Assembly (NCBI GenBank): GCA_019075865.1
Contig: JAGXAN010000013.1
Location: 1-34,261, forward strand
DNA length: 34,261 nt
Source of the DNA: Hyphomicrobiales bacterium
GTDB taxonomy: Bacteria; Pseudomonadota; Alphaproteobacteria; Rhizobiales; Beijerinckiaceae
Reading direction: 5' to 3'
Shown: positions 6,599 through 15,288 of the stretch, piece after piece
How the letters are laid out: every line of letters starts with the position of its first letter
Position numbering within the stretch: the stretch's first letter is position 1
Made by a program: the position numbers and the translations under genes
Notes under the pieces: model-generated
Databases searched by the model: none
What the model was told of the DNA's origin: nothing
What the model saw: the letters and a program-made list of their open reading frames with translations, nothing else

Positions 6599-9500
6599 CT
6601 ATTCCGCGGCGGAGGCAAAATCTTCGCTTGCCGCTTTGGGATTCAGGTTGACTTGCCCTCTATCGACCGGCAGCCGCCAGCCTTTCACCAGACCATATAT
6701 GGCCGGAATGACCACCAGAGTCAGCAGGGTAGAGGACATCATGCCTCCAATCATCGGCACGGCGATACGTTGCATGATTTCAGAACCGGGACCGGTGCGC
6801 CACAGGATAGGCACAAGGCCGGCCATGATTGCCACCACTGTCATCATTTTAGGTCGGACCCGCTCAACTGCACCCAGCATGATGGCCTCCAGCAGATCGT
6901 CGCGCGTGAATGGCAAGCCCGCTTGCGAGCGCGCCGCCTTTATCTCCATCATTGCCTGTTCCAGATAGATCAGCATGACGACCCCAGTTTCCGCGGCAAC
7001 GCCCGACAAGGCTATAAAGCCGACAATAACAGCAACTGAAACATTGAAATTCAGATACCACATCAGCCAGATACCTCCGACCAGCGCAAAGGGCAGCGAA
7101 AGCATAACGATCAGTGTTTCGGTCACCCGCCGAAAATTCAGGAACAGCAGCAAAAATATGATCGCCAGCGTCACCGGCACGACGATCTTGAGTTTTGCCG
7201 CCGCGCGCTGGAGATATTCGAACTGGCCGCTCCATTCCAGCGAGGTGCCCTGCGGGAGCTTGATATCGCGTGCCACCGCCGCTTGCGCTGCCGCGACATA
7301 ACCGCCAAGATCGCGTCCGGCAAAATCGACATAAATATATTCTACCAATTGACCATTCTCGGTGCGGATCGAGGTTGCGCCCCGCGTCAACTGCAGGCTC
7401 GCAACCTCGCCGAGCGGCACGGTGCCACCGCCCGGCAGTGGCACTTTGACATCATTGGCAATGGCTTGCGGACTGGATCGCAGATCACGCGGATAACGGA
7501 TATTAACCCCATAGCGCTCGCGGCCCTCGACGGTTGTTGTCACTAACTCGCCACCCAGAGCGGTCGCGATCACATCCTGCACCATGCCCACGGTGAGGCC
7601 ATAATGGCCGAGTACAGAACGGTTGGGCTGGATATCAAGGTAATATCCGCCCAGCACCCGCTCCGCATAGGCGCTTGTGGTGCCGGGCACCTTTTTCACC
7701 ACTGTTTCAATCTGTTTGGCGAGATCCTCTATCTGGCTCAGGCTATTGCCAAATACCTTGATGCCAACAGGCGTCCGGATGCCAGTGGCCAGCATATCGA
7801 TGCGACCCCGGATCGGCATTGTCCAGGCATTGGAAACCCCGGGAAATTGCAGGGCCTTGTCCATTTTGTCTTTCAGGCTATCAATGGTCATGCCGGCTGG
7901 CCAGGTGGTCTGGGGGTTCAGGTTGATGATAGTTTCAAACATCTCGCTGGGGGCAGGGTCGGTGGCTGTCAGCGCCCTTCCGGCTTTGCCATAAACCGAG
8001 GCCACTTCAGGAAAGCTCTTGATGATGCGGTTCTGCATCTGGAGCAATTGGGCTGCCCGCGTTACCGATATGCCTGGCAGGGTGGTCGGCATAAACAGTA
8101 AGGTGCCTTCATTGAGCGTTGGCATGAACTCGGTGCCAAGCTGCGCGGCCGGCCAGATCGAGATACCAAGCACTAGCAGCGCCAGCGCGATCGTCAGCGA
8201 CTTTGCCTGCATGACCGCCTTGATGACAGGCCTGTAAATCCAGATCAACAGCCGGTTGACCGGGTTCCTGTGCTCGGCAATGATCTTTCCGCGCACGAAC
8301 ACTACCATCAGGGCCGGCACCAGTGTCACAGACAATATGGCTGCGGCTGCCATTGAAAAAGTCTTGGTATAGGCGAGCGGACCAAACATCCGGCCCTCTT
8401 GCGATTCCAGCGTGAATATGGGCAGGAACGAGACGGTAATCACCAGCAGACTGAAAAACAGAGCCGGTCCAACCTCAGCTGCTGCCTCGGTCAAAATCTC
8501 GATACGGGGCTTGCCTTGCGGCGCGCGTTCCAGATGCTTGTGCGCGTTTTCAATCATCACAATCGCGGCATCGATCATGGCGCCAACTGCAATGGCGATG
8601 CCGCCCAGACTCATGATATTGGCCCCCAGCCCAATCTGTCGCATCGCGGCAAAGGCCATCAGGATACCCACCGGGAGCATCAAAATAGCGACCAGAGCGC
8701 TTCGTAGATGCAAAAGAAACACGAAGCAAACTAGGGCCACTATCAAGCTTTCCTCGACCAATGTGCCCTTGAGTGTTTCAATTGCTGCCTTGATCAACCG
8801 CGAACGGTCATAAACGGGCACAATTTTCGCGCCCCCAGGCAGGCTATCCGCGATACTGGCAATCTGCTTTTTGACGTTGTCGATGACCGTCAGAGCGTTC
8901 GAGCCGACGCGTTGCAGCACGATGCCCCCCGCGACTTCGCCCGTGCCGTTCAATTCCGTAATGCCACGCCGCTCGTCCGGGCCAATCTCGATCCTCGCGA
9001 CATCCTTCACCCGTACCGCGACGCCATCGACCGATTTTAGCACCACATTCCCGATGTCTGCTGTGCTTTTGATATAGCCACGGCCCCGCACGACATATTC
9101 GAACTCGGAAAGCTCCAGCGTCCGCCCGCCGACATTGCTGTTACTAGCGCGGACCGCGTCGCGCACCGCGTTGAGAGAAATGCCATAGGATTGCAGGCGC
9201 AGCGGATCGACGACGATGTTATATTGCTTCACGAACCCGCCGACGCCGGCGACTTCGGCTACGCCCTTGGCTTTCGATATAGCGAAGCGGACCACCCAGT
9301 CCTGCACCGAGCGCAATTGCGCCAGCGTCATTTCCTTTGCGACAACCGCATATTGATAGACCCAGCCAACGCCAGTTGCATCGGGGCCCAGTGTCGGCGT
9401 AATTCCGGCGGGCAGTCGGCCTGAGACCGTGTTGAGATATTCCAGCACGCGACTTCTGGCCCAATAGGGATCCGTGCCATCCTCAAAAATCACATAGACG

Positions 9501-9775
9501 AAAGAAACGCCGAAGAACGAAAAACCGCGAACCACTTTGGATTTAGGCACCGTCAGCATGGCCGTGGTCAGCGGATAGGTGACCTGATCCTCGATGACCT
9601 GCGGCGCCTGTCCGGGATCTTCGGTATAAACAATCACCTGCACGTCGGAAAGATCCGGGATGGCATCAAGCGGCAATGACTGCAAAGCAAACACACCAAA
9701 GCCGACGGCAAAGGCCGCTCCAACAAAAATCAGGATCAGATTGCGGGCAGACCAGTCAATAAGGCGCGCGATCAT
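6599..9775 (-). CDS. cusA: CusA-type Cu(I)/Ag(I) RND efflux pump
   Basis: A 1058-residue inner-membrane RND transporter of the heavy-metal (HME) branch, full length. It opens with MIARLIDWSARNLILIFVGA (first membrane helix) and GFGVFALQSLPLDAIPDLSDVQV, typical of CusA/CzcA. The proton-relay helix reads GAMIDAAIVMIENAHK (Asp402, Glu409). The three methionines that bind Cu(I)/Ag(I) in E. coli CusA (573, 623, 672) are all present in matching context: LLFMPTTLPG (562), PSEMFETI (612) and GRIDMLATGI (661), which favours monovalent copper/silver over zinc/cobalt. It overlaps cusB by four bases (ATGA). It needs an outer-membrane channel, and none is encoded in the window. Confidence 0.95.
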   Translation of the reverse strand: MIARLIDWSARNLILIFVGAAFAVGFGVFALQSLPLDAIPDLSDVQVIVYTEDPGQAPQVIEDQVTYPLTTAMLTVPKSKVVRGFSFFGVSFVYVIFEDGTDPYWARSRVLEYLNTVSGRLPAGITPTLGPDATGVGWVYQYAVVAKEMTLAQLRSVQDWVVRFAISKAKGVAEVAGVGGFVKQYNIVVDPLRLQSYGISLNAVRDAVRASNSNVGGRTLELSEFEYVVRGRGYIKSTADIGNVVLKSVDGVAVRVKDVARIEIGPDERRGITELNGTGEVAGGIVLQRVGSNALTVIDNVKKQIASIADSLPGGAKIVPVYDRSRLIKAAIETLKGTLVEESLIVALVCFVFLLHLRSALVAILMLPVGILMAFAAMRQIGLGANIMSLGGIAIAVGAMIDAAIVMIENAHKHLERAPQGKPRIEILTEAAAEVGPALFFSLLVITVSFLPIFTLESQEGRMFGPLAYTKTFSMAAAAILSVTLVPALMVVFVRGKIIAEHRNPVNRLLIWIYRPVIKAVMQAKSLTIALALLVLGISIWPAAQLGTEFMPTLNEGTLLFMPTTLPGISVTRAAQLLQMQNRIIKSFPEVASVYGKAGRALTATDPAPSEMFETIINLNPQTTWPAGMTIDSLKDKMDKALQFPGVSNAWTMPIRGRIDMLATGIRTPVGIKVFGNSLSQIEDLAKQIETVVKKVPGTTSAYAERVLGGYYLDIQPNRSVLGHYGLTVGMVQDVIATALGGELVTTTVEGRERYGVNIRYPRDLRSSPQAIANDVKVPLPGGGTVPLGEVASLQLTRGATSIRTENGQLVEYIYVDFAGRDLGGYVAAAQAAVARDIKLPQGTSLEWSGQFEYLQRAAAKLKIVVPVTLAIIFLLLFLNFRRVTETLIVMLSLPFALVGGIWLMWYLNFNVSVAVIVGFIALSGVAAETGVVMLIYLEQAMMEIKAARSQAGLPFTRDDLLEAIMLGAVERVRPKMMTVVAIMAGLVPILWRTGPGSEIMQRIAVPMIGGMMSSTLLTLVVIPAIYGLVKGWRLPVDRGQVNLNPKAASEDFASAAE

Positions 9776-11217
9776 GGCTTTGGCTCCCCGCCTGTGGGCC
9801 CGGAAGCATCCAAACCGCGTAACGCTGCCTGCAAATTGCTCTCAGCATCAATGAGAAAATTGGCGGCGATGACAACCCTGTCGCCGGATTTGACCCCCTT
9901 GCGGATTTGCGTGAAACCGCTCCCCCGCTTGCCAATCTCAACGAGGCGTGGCTCAAAACGCCCCTTGCCCAAATCAAGGATAACCATTTGCCGCTGGCCT
10001 GAATCAATCACCGCGTCATCAGGCACCGCCACCACCGGAGCTGGCTCCGCATCGGCAATATCAACATCCCCATACATGTCAGGCAGAAGCACGCCATCAG
10101 GATTGGCAAGCTCGATCCGCACTTTGGCGCTGCGGGTACTGGTGGAAATTTGTGGATATATCAATGAAACGTGGCCTTTGAAGCTGCGGCCTGGCAGTCC
10201 ACGCATCGCCACATCGGCCAGTGCTCCAAGCTTCACGCTGCCCAATTCATATTCGGGCACATCTGCGATTACCCAGACGGTAGAGATGTCGGCCAGCCTG
10301 AACAGCACATCGCCAGCTGCTGCCTTCATTCCGGCCGAAATATTGCGGGTGACGACGACCCCATCCTGCGGTGCGGTCCAGGTGATATTCGCGGGAACTT
10401 TGTGGGTTAGCCGGATTTGCGCAATGACAGTCTCGGGAAGGGCGAGGTTCTGCAATCGTCGCAGCGCGCCTCGGCTGTCCAAGCCAGGACTATTCAATGC
10501 CGAGAGGTATTGCGCGCTGGCGGCAGCAATATCGGGGGAATAAAGCTGCAGCAGCGGCTCGCCTTTATGAACAAAATCGCCGGTGGTGACGTTTGCCACG
10601 GTGTCGATGAAAGCATCGGCGCGCATCGCCACCACCGACACGCGGCGCTCATCCAGTTGCACGACCCCTGGTACATGCAGCCTTGTGACAAGCTGGTGCA
10701 CGCGCACCGTCTGAGATTTTACACCACTGCGCTGGATTCTGCCTGGCGACAGATTGACCATGGAGGCATCTTTCGGGGCCCCCGCATAAACTGGAATATA
10801 ATCCATGCCCATAGAGTCCTTTTTCGGCGTCTTCGAAGTATCGGGCAGTCCCATGGGATTGCGGTAAAACAGGATTTTTTGTGGGTTCGAGGCGGGTTTT
10901 TGGGCCGATGAGCGAACTGATGCTGCGGCCGCCTGTTTGCTGTCAAAACGGGCGTCCTGGCTTGACAGTACCTTGTTGAACGCGCGTCCGTCCGAAGTCT
11001 GACGCGGTATAGCAGAATAGACGGGCCGTCCGTCGGGATCGCGATAATAAATGACGGGCCCCGACGCTGGCGCAGAGGGCATCGCAGCACTAGACCAACG
11101 CGTCGCGGCCCATTGCACCACCTTCGGCCAAAGCGCCCGCTGCCCGGCCGCATAGCCGGAGGCCCCCGCCGCCACGCCGGCAGCGAGGACGAGCGCGCCA
11201 ACAATTGCCCGGTTCAC
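9772..11217 (-). CDS. cusB: CusB-type periplasmic adaptor of the copper/silver efflux pump
   Basis: A 481-residue membrane-fusion protein. An N-terminal anchor (VGALVLAAGVAAGASGYAAG) is followed by two metal-binding-like segments of the kind seen at the start of CusB proteins: YYRDPDGRPVYSAIPRQTSDG (near residue 58) and FYRNPMGLPDTSKTP, then DSMGMDYIPVYAG (near 118-146). Next come the barrel-sandwich and helical hairpin (GDFVHKGEPLLQLYSPDIAAA) and the beta-barrel (ITWTAPQDGVVVTRNISAGM). It links CusA to the outer-membrane channel and passes metal to the pump. It overlaps both the FixH-like gene upstream and cusA downstream by four bases, so the three are translationally coupled. Confidence 0.93.
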   Translation of the reverse strand: MNRAIVGALVLAAGVAAGASGYAAGQRALWPKVVQWAATRWSSAAMPSAPASGPVIYYRDPDGRPVYSAIPRQTSDGRAFNKVLSSQDARFDSKQAAAASVRSSAQKPASNPQKILFYRNPMGLPDTSKTPKKDSMGMDYIPVYAGAPKDASMVNLSPGRIQRSGVKSQTVRVHQLVTRLHVPGVVQLDERRVSVVAMRADAFIDTVANVTTGDFVHKGEPLLQLYSPDIAAASAQYLSALNSPGLDSRGALRRLQNLALPETVIAQIRLTHKVPANITWTAPQDGVVVTRNISAGMKAAAGDVLFRLADISTVWVIADVPEYELGSVKLGALADVAMRGLPGRSFKGHVSLIYPQISTSTRSAKVRIELANPDGVLLPDMYGDVDIADAEPAPVVAVPDDAVIDSGQRQMVILDLGKGRFEPRLVEIGKRGSGFTQIRKGVKSGDRVVIAANFLIDAESNLQAALRGLDASGPTGGEPKP

Positions 11218-11621
11218 GGCGCAACCTGGAAATCAAGCTGGCTGGTGATTGTGCCTGTCTCGCCCTGCACTTTGGCCGCCAGGGACAGTCGCCAGCCACC
11301 GGGAGCCGAGAGATTGACATCAAAGCGGTAAACACCCGGCTCAGTGGAGGGCAATGGCTTGACCGTGGTCGTCATTTCCGCCATCCCGTCGGGTGCCATA
11401 TCGAGGCGCTGTGTGAAAATAACGGCATCTGGGACAATTGTCCCGCTGCGCTTGTCGACCAGCCTTACGGCAATGATCGCAGAGTCCGCCTTTTTTACCG
11501 TCGTCTGCATCAATTGAAACTGATAGTCATCGACACTCGCATGAGCGTTCGTTAGGGGTGCCACCAGCGCAAAAACCAGCGATGCCGCACGTGCAGCGTT
11601 TTTCATCCAAAAAATTGTCAT
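11214..11621 (-). CDS. FixH/YtkA-like exported protein of the Cus operon
   Basis: A 135-residue exported protein: signal peptide in the first 28 or so residues (AASLVFALVAPLTNAHA), then a beta-rich domain with GVYRFDVNLSAPGGWRLSLAAKVQG, a pattern of FixH/YtkA-like domains. Such small proteins often accompany CusBA-type pumps in alphaproteobacteria and are presumed to help periplasmic copper handling; a direct role has not been shown for most. An AGGA precedes ATG 11621; ATG 11606 is an alternative start. The stop overlaps the cusB start (ATGA), so it belongs to the operon. Confidence 0.75.
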   Translation of the reverse strand: MTIFWMKNAARAASLVFALVAPLTNAHASVDDYQFQLMQTTVKKADSAIIAVRLVDKRSGTIVPDAVIFTQRLDMAPDGMAEMTTTVKPLPSTEPGVYRFDVNLSAPGGWRLSLAAKVQGETGTITSQLDFQVAP

Positions 11622-11762
11622 TTTGTAAATTCCTGAAATTGATCATCTAGATTGCAGCTCGCGCTTGGGATCATTGATCCTTCAAGTCACAATTCTGCGT
11701 GAACCAACCCTCATCCGGCAGTGGATAGCGGGAAGGGTGCTGATGGGTCAGCTATCGATGTC

Positions 11763-12155
11763 TCAGGTGCGCGGAGGCCGCGTCGGTGGCCCAGCCTGCA
11801 TTTGGGCGGAAAGCAGATGAAGATCATAGAAGATCTGCCCGACGAACAGGATTTCGGGTTTACTACCCATGCGATCCGGAGCGAGCGGTAGGGCGAGCTG
11901 CAATGAGCACAGCATCGCCAAAGGGCAACTCTGGCCTACGCAACCAGAATTCAGAGGCTTCTGGCCTGGACAATGGCTCATATCCGCCATTTTTGCAGCG
12001 CTTACCGGTTCCTTAGCCATGCCATGATTGGACATCACCATGCCCGAACCCAATGTCATGCTCAGAGCGGCAGCAGGCGCCATCACCGACCCCGCCAGCA
12101 GGCTCAGGATCCCTAAAAACACCAAAACTTGCGTGAAGGCTTTCCGAATACGCAT
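11763..12155 (-). CDS. small exported Met/Cys/His-rich protein, possible metal binder
   Basis: A 130-residue protein I cannot assign to a named family. It has an N-terminal signal or membrane helix (VLVFLGILSLLAGSVMAPAAA) followed by a segment unusually rich in Met, His and Cys: SMTLGSGMVMSNHGMAKEP, then KMADMSHCPGQKPLNSGCVG and QSCPLAMLC. Such composition is common in periplasmic copper-binding proteins. It is on the same strand and about 140 bases before the FixH-like gene, so it is probably the first gene of the copper cluster or a separate copper-responsive unit. Function as a metal chaperone or sensor is inference from composition and neighbours. Confidence 0.65.
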   Translation of the reverse strand: MRIRKAFTQVLVFLGILSLLAGSVMAPAAALSMTLGSGMVMSNHGMAKEPVSAAKMADMSHCPGQKPLNSGCVGQSCPLAMLCSLQLALPLAPDRMGSKPEILFVGQIFYDLHLLSAQMQAGPPTRPPRT

Positions 12156-12307
12156 CTTGGCAAATTAACAGAACCGATTGGCATAGGCAACCAGCGGGTG
12201 TGAACCGAACCGCGATTACGGGAGACCTTCAACCTAACTAAGAATACAGCCATTAAAAAAGCAGATCATCCCTGAGCATGATGCAAAAACCCAACGTGGA
12301 TCGATAC

Positions 12308-12994
12308 TCACGGCAAAGCCGCATCCCCTTCCGCCTCGTCGTTTTCCTCTTCGCCCTGCCCTACCACCAATTCGTCCAAAACCTCGTCGGCGAGCCATTT
12401 GTGTCGCTCGAGTAGTCCGGCATCTTCGAGGGCCTCATAATCGGGCAGATCGCGTAGGGTGTTGAAACCAAAATGGGTGAGGAAGGCGGGGGTGGTGACT
12501 AGGGTGGTGGGGGCACCTATGGACGGGCTGCGCGGGCCGGAGGCGATAAATTGGGCGGCTTTGAGAGTGGCGATTTGATCGCGGCTGATTTCTTTTCCAA
12601 ATATTTTGCCCAAATCACCGCGCGTAATCGGCTGAAAACAGGCAATGGCCATCAAGAGGGTGGCGCTTTGCGCCGACAAGTTTAGGTGACCTTGCGGCGC
12701 AGCGTTTACCGCCAAAATCGCATCGGCAAAGGTTTTTCGCGTGCGCAATTGCCAGCCGCCAGCAACGGCCACCAATTCGTAAGGGCGGGTCTGCAATTCT
12801 TGGGCGATGTCCGCGAGCAGCGCATTGAGGTTGCAATCCTGGCTCACCACTTTGGCCAAAATCTCGCGCGGCACGGGCTCGGGGCTGGCAAAAATCACAG
12901 CCTCGATCCGGCCCATAAAGATGCGCCAGCGCCGGTCCTCGGGCAGATCGGATAAATCACGATCAAAATCGGGGGAGGATTTTGGGCGTGCCAT
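12308..12994 (-). CDS. scpB: plasmid-borne ScpB (SMC-Scp complex subunit)
   Basis: A 228-residue ScpB-like protein: RRWRIFMGRIEAVIFASPEPVP at the start of the first winged helix, LLADIAQELQTRPYELVAVAGGWQLRTR, then LLMAIACFQPITRGDLGKIFGKEIS and SIGAPTTLVTTPAFLTHFGF in the second, and an acidic tail. Chromosomal ScpB binds ScpA and SMC in condensin; no SMC or ScpA gene is in this window, so this copy would have to borrow the host partners or work without them. It follows the DUF1403 gene by two bases. This pair is known from alphaproteobacterial plasmids, which points to a maintenance role, so far undefined. Confidence 0.88.
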   Translation of the reverse strand: MARPKSSPDFDRDLSDLPEDRRWRIFMGRIEAVIFASPEPVPREILAKVVSQDCNLNALLADIAQELQTRPYELVAVAGGWQLRTRKTFADAILAVNAAPQGHLNLSAQSATLLMAIACFQPITRGDLGKIFGKEISRDQIATLKAAQFIASGPRSPSIGAPTTLVTTPAFLTHFGFNTLRDLPDYEALEDAGLLERHKWLADEVLDELVVGQGEEENDEAEGDAALP

Positions 12995-12996
12995 TT

Positions 12997-13959
12997 TTAC
13001 AGCCCGTAGAGACGGAAAGTGGACCGGCCGGTGAGCTCGCGTACGACGCCCAAGGCCAGCAATCGCTCACATAGACGCCGCCCGCTGCGCTCGCTGCGCA
13101 CATGGGCGGCATCGCTGGGGGCGAGCGCATCTTGGCTTAAAAACTTGGCAATCGTGGCGCTCGCATCTTTGGCGCGCAATTGTTGGGCCACCGCCAGTAA
13201 TCTGGTGGCGCGGCGGGCCAGATCGGCATATAGATCGACTGACCTTTCCCCCGCCCGCGCATAGGCGTGGTAACAGCTTTGCAACCACAGGCCGTTGTCG
13301 CCATGCAAATGTTTGGGCGAGCCGTAGAGGGCTTTGCGTGAGACGGCGGCAGCAAGCAAGGGGACGGGGGCGATCCAAAACCCCAACTTTTTGGCCAGTA
13401 CTGCATCGGCGAGCCATAGGGCAAGGGCGGGTGCATCCGGGCGTTGTTGCATGGCGATAGCGGCGATCTGCGCGGCGGCGGCAATCGGCGGGCTGGGGGC
13501 AAGGATCAGTGTTTTGGCGGCTTCCAACAATGGAGGCCAATGGGGCTCCAACTTCAGTTGTAGCGGGGCCAGAAGCGCCAGCCAGTTTTCTGGATCGGCG
13601 GCGAGCGGATCGGCGAGGGCGCGCCAGGCCTGCAACACCCGTCCGGCGGGGCCTGGATCGTCATGGGGGCGGCGCAAGATCAGGGCATCGCGCAGGTCGC
13701 TGGCGTCTTCATGTCGGCCCTGCAATTTTGTAATCGCCGCCGCCTGCATCAGCGCCAGCCGCTGACGCCATAAAAGGCCCAAAGGCTGGGGATCGCAGGC
13801 TGACCCATGCAGCGCATAAAGCGCCGCCCCCGCCGCAAAAGCACAGGAATCCAGCGTCATCGGCTCTGGTTTGGCCCGCGCCCAAGCCGGATATGGCAGG
13901 GGAGCTAGGATGATGAGAGAGGGGGGAGCCGGTAATTTGACCATGCTTGAGATTGGCAT
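12997..13959 (-). CDS. DUF1403-family protein
   Basis: A 320-residue protein whose body (LDSCAFAAGAALYALHGSA, then LLWRQRLALMQAAAITKLQGRHEDASDLRDA) matches DUF1403 as I know it from alphaproteobacterial plasmids. It is largely alpha-helical and Ala/Leu-rich, with basic C-terminal sequence (RSERSGRRLCERLLALGVV) that might be a winged helix. No catalytic motif is visible. The start could be ATG 13959 or the internal ATG 13944; neither has a clear ribosome site. It sits directly before scpB and about 60-90 bases from the large palindrome at 14019, so it may be the organiser or DNA-binding partner of ScpB. The molecular function is unknown. Confidence 0.75.
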   Translation of the reverse strand: MPISSMVKLPAPPSLIILAPLPYPAWARAKPEPMTLDSCAFAAGAALYALHGSACDPQPLGLLWRQRLALMQAAAITKLQGRHEDASDLRDALILRRPHDDPGPAGRVLQAWRALADPLAADPENWLALLAPLQLKLEPHWPPLLEAAKTLILAPSPPIAAAAQIAAIAMQQRPDAPALALWLADAVLAKKLGFWIAPVPLLAAAVSRKALYGSPKHLHGDNGLWLQSCYHAYARAGERSVDLYADLARRATRLLAVAQQLRAKDASATIAKFLSQDALAPSDAAHVRSERSGRRLCERLLALGVVRELTGRSTFRLYGL

Positions 13960-14018
13960 AATTCGGCGCTTATGTCGACTTAAATAACGTCAAACCGCCG
14001 CGCTTGTCCGTGATAATT

Positions 14019-14049
14019 TATGTCCAATAATGTTGCATTATCGGACATA
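14019..14049. repeat. large palindrome upstream of the DUF1403-scpB operon
   Basis: Arms TATGTCCAATAATG (14019-14032) and CATTATCGGACATA (14036-14049) pair in 13 of 14 positions around a three-base centre. With one unpaired base the symmetry extends outwards (ATAATT at 14013 and ATATTAT at 14050) to about 44 bases. It lacks a T run, so it is no ordinary terminator. It could be an operator for DUF1403/scpB, a ScpB/DUF1403 loading site, or a target of the tyrosine recombinase at 16582. Confidence 0.7.
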
Positions 14050-14172
14050 ATATTATGAGCTTCGATAACAGATCAAAACCTACAAAAATCCACGCTTTCG
14101 TGCCCGCTCGTGAAGTCTGGCCCCCTGCCCCGGTGGCACAAGGGCGGCGTGGCAAGGCGGAGAACGCCTAGA

Positions 14173-14201
14173 TTGACGCCACCGACGCACCTTGTTAAAT
14201 A
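14173..14201 (+). promoter_or_regulatory. promoter of the second toxin-antitoxin module
   Basis: TTGACG (14173-14178), 17-base spacer, TAAATA (14196-14201). A direct repeat CTAGACTGG/CTAGACGGA follows between the -10 box and the antitoxin gene and may be the antitoxin binding site. Confidence 0.55.
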
Positions 14202-14232
14202 GCTAGACTGGCTAGACGGATTGGAGCCCATC

Positions 14233-14487
14233 ATGGACTGGCAACTGCAAAACGCCAAGAATCAATTCTCGAAACTTGTACAATGTGCCCGCACCCAAGG
14301 CCCGCAAATTGTCACGGTCCGCGGCGAGCGCGCGGCTGTGGTGCTTTCGGCGGCTGATTATGACACGCTGCGCGCCAATCGACCGACGCTGGTTGATCAC
14401 CTGCTGTCCAGCCCCGCCTGGGACCAAGAGTTCGTCGACTTAGTCTCGCAAAGAGAAAAAACCCCCAGCCGCGATATCGAATTCTAA
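14233..14487 (+). CDS. Phd/YefM-type antitoxin
   Basis: An 84-residue antitoxin: MDWQLQNAKNQFSKLV followed by VTVRGERAAVVLSAADYDTL is the Phd/YefM DNA-binding fold, and the polar tail (QREKTPSRDIEF) resembles the toxin-binding peptide. I choose ATG 14233 over TTG 14221 because TTGGAG lies at a proper distance before it and the family starts here. The stop shares one base with the vapC start. A good promoter with a direct repeat is just upstream. Confidence 0.88.
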   Translation: MDWQLQNAKNQFSKLVQCARTQGPQIVTVRGERAAVVLSAADYDTLRANRPTLVDHLLSSPAWDQEFVDLVSQREKTPSRDIEF

Positions 14488-14891
14488 TGTATCTTGTCGA
14501 CACCAACGTCGTCTCCGAAGCGCGGCGGGGAACACCCGAAGTCGTGCGTTGGCTGCGCTCGGTCGATCCCCTCGCCATATATTTGAGCGTCATCACGTTG
14601 GGAGAAATCATGCGCGGGATTGCCGTGAGACAGAAAACCGATCCCCGTTCCGCCGTTCAACTGACAGAGTGGCTACAAAGTATTCGCCGTGAACACGCCG
14701 ACCGAATTTTGACGTTCACCGATCCAATCGCCCTTGAATGGGGACGCATCGCGGCGCTACGGCCGCGCGGTGAAACCGACGGCCTGATCGCTGCTACGGC
14801 TATCGTCCACGACCTGATCATCGTCACGCGCAATGTCCGCGATTTCGACGATACACGCGCTTCGGTGATCAATCCATGGGACCTTGGCTGA
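14487..14891 (+). CDS. vapC: VapC-type PIN-domain toxin (second copy)
   Basis: A 134-residue PIN-domain toxin. MYLVDTNVVSEARRG carries the first Asp (residue 5); ITLGEIMRGI, ETDGLIAATAIVHD and VTRNVRDFD supply the other acidic residues of the metal site. The predicted activity is metal-dependent RNA cleavage restrained by the adjacent Phd-type antitoxin. It is related in layout to the pair at 4781 but clearly different in sequence, so the two modules need not cross-talk. It ends in the common NPWDLG motif and is intact. Confidence 0.92.
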   Translation: MYLVDTNVVSEARRGTPEVVRWLRSVDPLAIYLSVITLGEIMRGIAVRQKTDPRSAVQLTEWLQSIRREHADRILTFTDPIALEWGRIAALRPRGETDGLIAATAIVHDLIIVTRNVRDFDDTRASVINPWDLG

Positions 14892-15288
14892 ACAGGAAGC
14901 AGTCGACGTGCCTTGCGATGACCCATTTATTGAATTGCCAATGTTCTCTGAATCGAGGTGGATGGCGGTTAGTCGACGCAAGTCTCGCGGGTTCCCACAT
15001 CGCCTTCTGCGAAGCCTTCCCTTTGGACCTCGCCGTCCTGTCAACAAGCCGAAAACCACTTAATCTCGCGTCAAAAAGGCGCGTGGCATAATAGGATAAT
15101 TCACGTTCCATCCGGGCGTCGTTTGCCGAATAACCAGAGCTTTGCCAACGAGAACGCGGAAATCAAATTGTGGAAAGTCCTACTCGGTGCCAAGCCGCCA
15201 ATTTACGTCGATCAAGGAGGGTGAAACGCAGTGGGAGTGCTATGCTGAAACCGGATTTGGCGCGTTGGCAATAAGCGGGCCGATGCTG
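14892..15288. other. 397-base stretch without a recognised gene
   Basis: Between the vapC stop and the end of the convergent Fic gene no frame gives recognisable protein sequence. A minus-strand frame (14869-15111) is open for 80 codons, but it overlaps the vapC end and has no family resemblance I can see. I found no hairpin with a T run. Confidence 0.4.

Noticed and set aside
12156-12307. CueR-type operator before the Met/Cys-rich gene
   Set aside because: Looked for an ACCTTCC...GGAAGGT-type dyad; only isolated half-like words are present.
14019-14056. XerCD dif site at the large palindrome
   Set aside because: The TTATG elements face outwards and the spacing does not give an 11-6-11 arrangement, so a classic dif is not supported.
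14869-15111. 80-codon minus-strand frame after vapC
   Set aside because: Overlaps the vapC end, has no ribosome site, and its sequence resembles no protein family.
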